Assembly: GCA_023512835.1 (NCBI GenBank) | Contig: CM042090.1 | Location: 5,487,826-5,551,825, forward strand | Source of the DNA: Taxillus chinensis | Lineage: Eukaryota; Streptophyta; Magnoliopsida; Santalales; Loranthaceae | DNA: 64,000 nucleotides | Reading direction: 5' to 3' | Part shown: one piece after another, positions 58,462 through 64,000 of the stretch | Position numbering within the stretch: the first letter of the stretch is position 1 | Layout: the number at the start of each line of letters is the position of its first letter | Position numbers and translations under genes: made by a program | Notes under the pieces: generated by a model | Databases searched by the model: none | What the model was told of the DNA's origin: nothing | What the model saw: the letters and a program-made list of their open reading frames with translations, nothing else

Positions 58462-58697
58462 GCATGAGATGTCATATGCTTTGAATGTTATGTATGAGAT
58501 AAGTATGCACTTGTGAAGCTAGTTGTGGTATAAGCCTATGAGGTTCTATTTATGACGCCTGAGAGGCATGCCTGTATTAGGGCCTGTGAGGTTATAATAT
58601 TGTGAGACATATGCGATGATATGAGATATCTGTGATAATGATATGTGAGAGTTAGATGTGACACTACACGAGCACATGCATACACTGTACCTATGAA

Positions 58698-59226
58698 TAG
58701 GGGTGTAAAACGGGCCAGCCCGGCCCAGCCTGTAATGGGGCGGGCTTAAACGGGCTAGCCCGTTTAGGCCCGCGTTCTAAACGGACTTGGCAAGGCTTGG
58801 CCCAGCCGGCCCGCAGCAATCCGCGGGGGCCCGCGGGCTGACCCGTTTTTTTTTTTTTAAATTTTTGATTTTTTGATTTTTTTTAAATTATAAAGTAATC
58901 AATATAATTTTATCAAACCAATATTATTTCAATTTTATTTTACACTTATTCATCTATGAAATTAAATTACTCAATTAAAATTATATAACATAATATATGT
59001 ATTAAATTTTAAGGTATTTATAGATAAAAAATAAAAATAAAAATAAAAAAAAGCCCGCGGGCCAGCCCGCAGCCCACACGGGCTGGGCCTAAATGGGGTG
59101 GGCTTAAACGGGCCAACCCGTTTAGGCCCGCAGTTTAAACGGACCGAGCTTTGCTCGGCCCGGCTCGCCCCAAGCCCGCAAGCCCGCGGGCTTGGCCCGC
59201 GGGCTTTAGCCCGTTTTACACCCCTA
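58698..59226. mobile_element. Non-autonomous hAT element (MITE), 529 bp
   Basis: Perfect 18-bp terminal inverted repeat TAGGGGTGTAAAACGGGC and perfect 8-bp TSD CCTATGAA (58690-58697, 59227-59234), both diagnostic of hAT. The subterminal arms (about 160 bp each) are strikingly GC-rich and built of GGCCCGC/GGGCC words (AAACGGGC, CCCGTTTAGGCCCGC) in inverted order. They flank an AT-rich core (58850-59050). No transposase. The palindromic arms could fold into a long hairpin. Confidence 0.95.
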
Positions 59227-59628
59227 CCTATGAATAGAAAATGAGTTGGATGGGTAGAAGAGACATGATCCCTACTGAGCTATGATTGCTCACCCCTCCT
59301 ATTGTGTTTGTCTTTGTTTGTTTCAGGTGCCTACAAGAGCTAGGAGGTTTATCCAAGGTGAAAACGTTGTTATAGGTGTTTATATATGTTTGGATTCAAA
59401 TCATATGATGCAACCTCGTGGGGGAAGTAACATGTATGTATGTGTGTTTGCATCGTGAATTGAAATGAGATTTTTGTATTATTGTGTTTTGTGTGTGGTA
59501 TGGATTAGGGATGGCACTTATGCTAAGGTCTTTTACTCAATGTTATCACCAACCCCTTGTCCCTTCGGGTGCAGGCATGAAGATTCACTAACCGATTTCT
59601 GCGGGTTAGAAACTCAGAACATGATAGA

Positions 59629-59640
59629 TAGTATCAAAGT
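59629..59640 (+). other. Degenerate primer-binding site of Tekay-like element
   Basis: TAGTATCAAAGT directly follows the LTR B2 end (ATGATA). It matches TGGTATCAGAGC at 9 of 12 positions. Confidence 0.5.
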
Positions 59641-59969
59641 TGATCTAGTTGACCTAGGGTAGAGGGGTAATTGATTACTCTTGAGTCCTTTTTGAGGGGC
59701 ATGGAGGGACATACCTGATCAATATGGTTTTTTATGAGCCTCTGAGATGTACTGGGATAATCAGTTGTGCTATAGGTATGCATACATGTATAGACACTAC
59801 TTTGCATTGAGAATGTGAAACTGACTTGATACGTTATATGATATACTATATGTGTGCCTGTGTGACAGCATGTACGTGTGCCTTGTGTGACTGGTGTGTG
59901 TATGTGTGTTGGTGTGAGCCTTATATGTGATTGACCCATGTGATAGGGATAGAATAGATATTGAACCCT

Positions 59970-60520
59970 TATTTCCTTGTGTAGTAAAAATGCCTCCGAG
60001 GAGAATGTCGTGTGCGTTTGAGGCAGCCAGTGATTAATCCTCTGCCCTTGTGGGGCTAGATGTGGGGGCAGTCTGTTGGGGGCAATGAGTTATTGGCACA
60101 GCTAGTGGCCCAAATTGGGACACTGAGAGATAGCATTGGGGAAGAGGCGAGGACAGTGGTGCATCATAAGTTAGAGGCGTAACAGGCCATTCCACCACCA
60201 CCACCATCTCGAGAGGAGGAGTCCTAACGTGAGGATAGGGTTCCACGCGAGGCAGTGACAACCTGACATGTTGATAAGGATGTGGTCACGAGGTTCCGAG
60301 AGGAACAATCGAGTAAGTTCCTATGAGGAGATGATCCAGTGGCTACGGAGCACTGACTGAGGCATATAAAGCACTTATTTTCCTTTCTCCTACCATGGGA
60401 GGAGAATAATATGAGATTGACAGTCCGACAGTTGGAGGGCAAGACCCTAGAGTGGTGGCTTAGTGTTGTTGGGAGCCGTGATGTGCAGATGACATTGTGA
60501 AACAAGATCATATTTAAAAA
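59970..60520 (+). pseudogene. Tekay-like Gypsy gag remnant
   Basis: It opens with MPPRRMSCAFEA, the usual MPPRR start of plant Tekay gag. Then, through frameshifts and stops, it reads DVVTRFREEQSSKFL, HIKHLFSFLLPWEENNMRLT and VRQLEGKTLEWWLSVVGSRD, a match in layout to the Retrotrans_gag domain (FRRL-P-F-G...A---L-G-A--WW). It ends abruptly at about 60515 in an A/T run, where the rest of the element is missing. Confidence 0.75.
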
Positions 60521-60692
60521 AAATATTTTTTTAAAATGCAATTTTTAATTAGCTAGAAACAAGATTCAATAATACAAGCTTATCAATACATTTGAAGTTT
60601 ATATATGAAAACCTCTTTTGCCATAACTAGTTTTCTTGTTTAGATGCTTTAGCTAAAAAATATTAACTCTTTTGATATTTCTTTTGCAATGT

Positions 60693-60880
60693 TTACAATG
60701 TAGACATTTCCTTTTTTTTATATCTTCTTAGTTTCACCTCATTTGTATTGTAATCTATAAAGGTGCATGTGTTATTAAGGAATATGAATTTGAATCTTTT
60801 GTCACACAATTGATTGACACATAACAGACTGTGTTTGAATCCTTGTACCACGACAACTCGGGAGAAGGTCTCGCAATAAA
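60693..60880 (-). pseudogene. Ty1/Copia pre-integrase fragment
   Basis: Minus-strand frame VVVVQGFKHSLLCVNQLCDK, then RFKFIFLNNTCTFID and TNEVKLRRYKKKEMSTL. It matches the Copia protease/gag-pre-integrase junction (hNLLSVSQLCD-G--V-F----C-I------LKG-R--N-Y-L). An isolated fragment. Confidence 0.8.
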
Positions 60881-62640
60881 CTTCAAGGCCCTTTGATATA
60901 CCCACAAGTCCTTTGATAAATTTGTTTGATAGGCTTGGAAGCATAATCAGGCAAAAACATGACTTCTTTTTGCTTATCAATTGTTGTTTGATGTTTGCCA
61001 ACTAATTTTGTCAATGCATTGACAATAATTACAATCAATTTATAAGGTTGATTTTTTTTACTTTAGTGTATTTGTATTTGTATTTTATTAGTTTATTTAT
61101 AATATTTTAATTCTATTTTTAAATAGTTTTCAAATTTATTTTTGAGTTAATTAATTTTATCTAATTAAAGTGTTTTAAGAAATTAAATCTCTTGGGAGTT
61201 ATTATAACATGTATCTTTCACTTTCAGTTTTAAATATGTAATTGAGTCCTATGAGATACATCAATTTTATCTTTTTATGTAACATTATGTTTAGATCACC
61301 CTCCTAATTACTTGACTAAAAGATTTATATTTTTATTATTTTAATAATATAGTTTATCATATAATTTATAGGGTTATCCTTGACAACACAATTTAGATTA
61401 TTTATATTTAATTCAAAATATTTATTTAATTAAATATAATTAAAAAATCAAAATTAGTATGCATAAACTATTAATTTTTATTGTTTTAATAAATTAGCGA
61501 GTTATTTTAATAATATATTTTTATTATTTATTATATTATAATACTTAACAAGTCAATAGTTACATAAAAAAATTCATAAAGACATGAGAAATTTTTCACG
61601 CCCTTTTGATTTTATATATACTACTATTTGTAGTGTATGAAAAAAATTATTTGTAGGCGCACTAATTGATACGCAAATTACGGTTGCAAGTAATAATGTA
61701 TAAGGTTAGTTTGATTGTATGCTTTCAAGCATTTTTATTTTGTTTGGATTGGTAAAAGCACTGGCATTGGTCTTGCTAAAGACTAATGCCAAATCAAAAT
61801 TTGATGATTTTCATCAATACACGTTTGCATCAGCCGCATCAAAAGTTAAATCTTTAAATTTTAGCTACAGTAAATACGAGACATTTGTCAAATTTGTTGA
61901 TACGATGTAGCATCATCAACGCAGGTCTTCTCTCCTCGTAACGGGTCATGTACTATCTCGTCAAATCGTTGTAGAGGAGAAATGACACCTGCGGGTGGAG
62001 TTGACGTTGCCAGGCAAGGAAAGAAGGGTGGAGGGTGGGGGGGTGGGGGGAGATTGGTCTCGCCGGGCGAGAAGAGGAGGGGGGAGATAGATTGCCGGGT
62101 GGGGTTGATGTCACGTGGCGGGAGAGGGAGGGAGGATGGGTCGTTAGAGGAGAGGAGAGTATTGAATGAGAGAAATTTGGTGAAGTCAATGTATAGTTTT
62201 TGAAATAATACATCAATTTTTTTTAAAATACATTTATTTCATCAAAGACATTGGCTTGTTGAAGTGTGGTGCCGGCTGTAATTTGGTAATGGCTTGCCCG
62301 ACACACATCCAATCGACTCGCACGTTCTCAACACGTCAGACACAACAAACCGCAGATTACATCAGTACATAAATGAACGGTGACCGGCAGCGCAAACGTC
62401 AGAATGTCGCTCTGAAGAAGCTAACCCTACTTCTAGTTTCTTGCAGACACAAACGGTGACGGCCGCCGGCGGGTATCGCGTTTTACCGTTAAGAGCGCAC
62501 GGCAAAAGATAACCGAAACGTCTTTTTTTTTTTTTTTTCTTTTTTTTCTTTTTTAACAAAGCAAAAACAAAAAACGCTCAAAAAAATAGATCACAAAAGA
62601 AAAAAAGAGCGCTCTCCCCGTCCCTCAGCGCTGTACTCCG
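60881..62640. other. AT-rich intergenic, no gene seen
   Basis: 61020-61720 is very AT-rich with no feature. 61720-61910 has a short frame without recognisable homology. 61975-62170 is a G-rich stretch (GGGTGGGGGGGTGGGG). 62230-62640 could be the promoter of the possible gene that follows; it includes a T-run at about 62521-62550. Confidence 0.5.
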
Positions 62641-62647
62641 AGGCTGA

Positions 62648-63010
62648 GTGAAGAAGGCAACGAAACTCAACTGCGTCTCGCTGCAGAGCTTTCCAGTGGC
62701 CTGTTCTTGGTCACTCCGATTCGGATTCGATTCGTCTCAGAGACATGGAGTTTTCTTGCAGCATCAAAGCCTTCGCTCTGATTTGTTCTTCGAGCTTTTG
62801 GTTCTCCTTTGCTGGCCATTGCAGCGTATAGGGTCGGCTTATGGTGCCAATTCGTACTCGGATTCTGCGCCCATTCGCGGAGGCGATCGGATTGGTGCTT
62901 GCGATTTCTCAGATCTGGGAGTTGTTGGTTCTGAATTTGTGCTCGCGATGTTGGAATTCGCTGCGTATTGTGGCTCCGGTAGCGTTCTCGCATTTTGAAT
63001 TTACCTGTAA
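62648..63010 (+). CDS. Possible 5' exon of an unidentified gene
   Basis: This short GC-richer island differs from its surroundings and looks exonic. One frame is open for 117 codons (62648-62998) and ends AYCGSGSVLAF. A second frame, from ATG at 62743, encodes a signal-peptide-like start (MEFSCSIKAFALICSSSFWF) before a stop at 62829. The peptide YGANSYSDSAPIRGGDRIGA in the first frame looks natural rather than random. It may be a secretory protein exon with a frame break near 62830, or a 5' UTR. I do not recognise the family. A Copia fragment lies 200 bp downstream. Confidence 0.25.
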
Positions 63011-63189
63011 TTTGGGTTCCGTTTTTTTTTTTTTTTGTTGTTGTTTCGGTTGAGTTTTGTATGTTTTATGTTGTTATGGTTATGTCGTGTCCCAACTCCC
63101 AACCAACGTTGTTCATCTGTTTAGTAACCGTGGAACGTGTGAAGAGTGAAAATTAAGAAACAGACTGGAAAATATAGTGGCTTGACCTT

Positions 63190-64000
63190 CGTATATGTTC
63201 ATTATCAGTTTATATAGAATTACACGAGAGTATATAAAATTACAAGGGAGTTACACTCAATATATCTGCTTAATTCAAAATTTAAAAACAAGAGATAAGT
63301 ATGGGATAAGAGATAAACAAGTGGTAGACACATTCGGAGCACACCATTCGGGTAATTGAACTGCTTTCTTGTAAGAACATGGTATTTGGTGTAATAGACA
63401 TGATAATCGGAAAAGGTTTTGAGTTTAGAGGAGCTAGTTTGAGAATGCGCGAACATATGGTGAGAAAAGATAGAGGAAGATGGAGGATTGGAAGGTAGGG
63501 AAGCTGGAGGGTCAATAGCAGGTACAAGAGAAGCTGTAGGTAGAGAAGAGGTGGGAGGGTCGATCACGGGACAGTGCTGGCCAAAGGAGGTAGGAGAGGC
63601 CCCACTGGATGAAAGGGCTGAAATGGGAGAACTGGTATGAGGGTCAATGGGGAAAGATGAAGGGACAGAGAAAGAAGGAAGAGAGAAAGACATACCTGGG
63701 GAAGAAACCATTGTGAGAGGAGTAGGATTCATGCATTTGTATCCAGAGTGATTAGCACTATAATCCAACAAAATACATTGCTTAGATTGAAACATTAATT
63801 TAGTAGAATTGTAAGGACACAGAAGACGAAAGCATGAATACCCAAATGTGCGGAGTTGGGTATAATCCGGCTGTTTCCCAAAGAGGTTGAAATATGAGCT
63901 TTGATGGACTAAAACGGAAGTAGAGAAACGATTAATAAGGAAAGTGGATGTGAGGAAAGCTTCAACCCAAAAAATTGAGGACAACCGGGAACCTTCTAGA
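63190..64000 (-). pseudogene. Ty1/Copia integrase C-terminal part and degenerate 3' end, running off the window
   Basis: The minus-strand frame starts beyond the window edge and reads FWVEAFLTSTFLINRFSTSV, KQPDYTQLRTFGYSCFRLL, KLMFQSKQCILLDYS and ANHSGYKCMNP, the Copia integrase C-terminal (GKG-containing) region. A Ser/Pro-rich linker of about 90 residues follows. The frame continues with no RT and runs into AT-rich, LTR-like sequence (63190-63345), so the RT/RNase H part appears deleted. Confidence 0.8.

Larger units (their letters stand above)
45653..59626 (+). repeat. Tekay-like Gypsy 5' LTR (B2), broken into pieces by nested insertions
   Basis: LTR pieces are 45653-46118, 49102-49584, 56899-57132, 58467-58697 and 59235-59626, about 1.8 kb in sum. 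They are collinear with B1: the GAGATAGCC start block, CAATAAAGAACCTTAATC, TTGAGGTAGAGATGCG, the ACACTACACGAGCACATGC and CATGATCCCTACTGAGC blocks, and CACCAACCCCTTGTCCC near the end. A degenerate PBS and a gag remnant follow at 59629-60520, so this is the 5' LTR of an otherwise decayed element. Inserted units are solo LTR D, B3 with its own inserts, solo LTR C2 and a hAT MITE. Confidence 0.75.

Overview
This window is nuclear DNA from a flowering plant, most likely a eudicot. The evidence is spliced plant genes with GT-AG introns, a LEUNIG-family co-repressor, AT-rich intergenic DNA, and nested LTR retrotransposons of plant lineages (Tat-like and Tekay-like Ty3/Gypsy, a Reina-like chromovirus, Ty1/Copia, TRIMs), plus LINE, hAT and MITE pieces. 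There is no operon structure, CRISPR array or viral genome. I cannot name the species.

Three host genes can be reconstructed exon by exon, all on the minus strand. (1) 7049-9125 is a plastid-type D27-like (DUF4033) carotenoid isomerase relative with 8 exons. (2) 9454-12904 is a signal-peptide plus single-TM protein with a cytochrome c-552/DMSO-reductase-like haem-binding (EB_dh) domain, 363 aa in 8 exons; its stop lies only about 330 bp from the D27-like start. (3) 19779-33794 is a LEUNIG_HOMOLOG-type transcriptional co-repressor, 777 aa in 17 coding exons. A 6.3-kb intron of gene 3 is filled with LINE/hAT debris that has been tandemly duplicated several times. A possible fourth gene begins near 62.65 kb (+) but is only weakly supported.

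Layout: 0-0.7 kb, Ulp1-protease fragment; 0.7-4.38 kb, 5' end of a Tat-like element (-) inserted in a Copia element whose RT/RNase H and 3' LTR follow (4.38-5.85 kb); 7-13 kb, genes 1 and 2; 13-19.2 kb, repeats (Tekay-like LTR with TRIM, Copia gag, MITE, solo LTR); 19.8-34.3 kb, gene 3; 34.9-45.2 kb, a decayed Reina-like Gypsy pol split by two Tat-like solo LTRs, one Tekay-like LTR and one TRIM; 45.65-60.5 kb, a Tekay-like 5' LTR plus gag remnant carrying a deep nest of solo LTRs; 60.7-64 kb, Copia fragments and the possible gene start.

The most informative result is the insertion history. Many insertions have intact or nearly intact target-site duplications (TTAGT, GGACT, AAAGC, AACAA, GCATG, GGTGT, AACTT, CCTATGAA and others), so the order of events can be read directly. 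One TSD-flanked unit (50792-52605) joins a TRIM array to the 3' part of a Tekay-like LTR, which suggests a chimeric element. Copies of the Tat-like LTR share termini but differ strongly in their central segment, and one has turned that segment into a minisatellite. All reading was done by eye; exon borders and TSDs were checked base by base, family names rest on remembered motifs.
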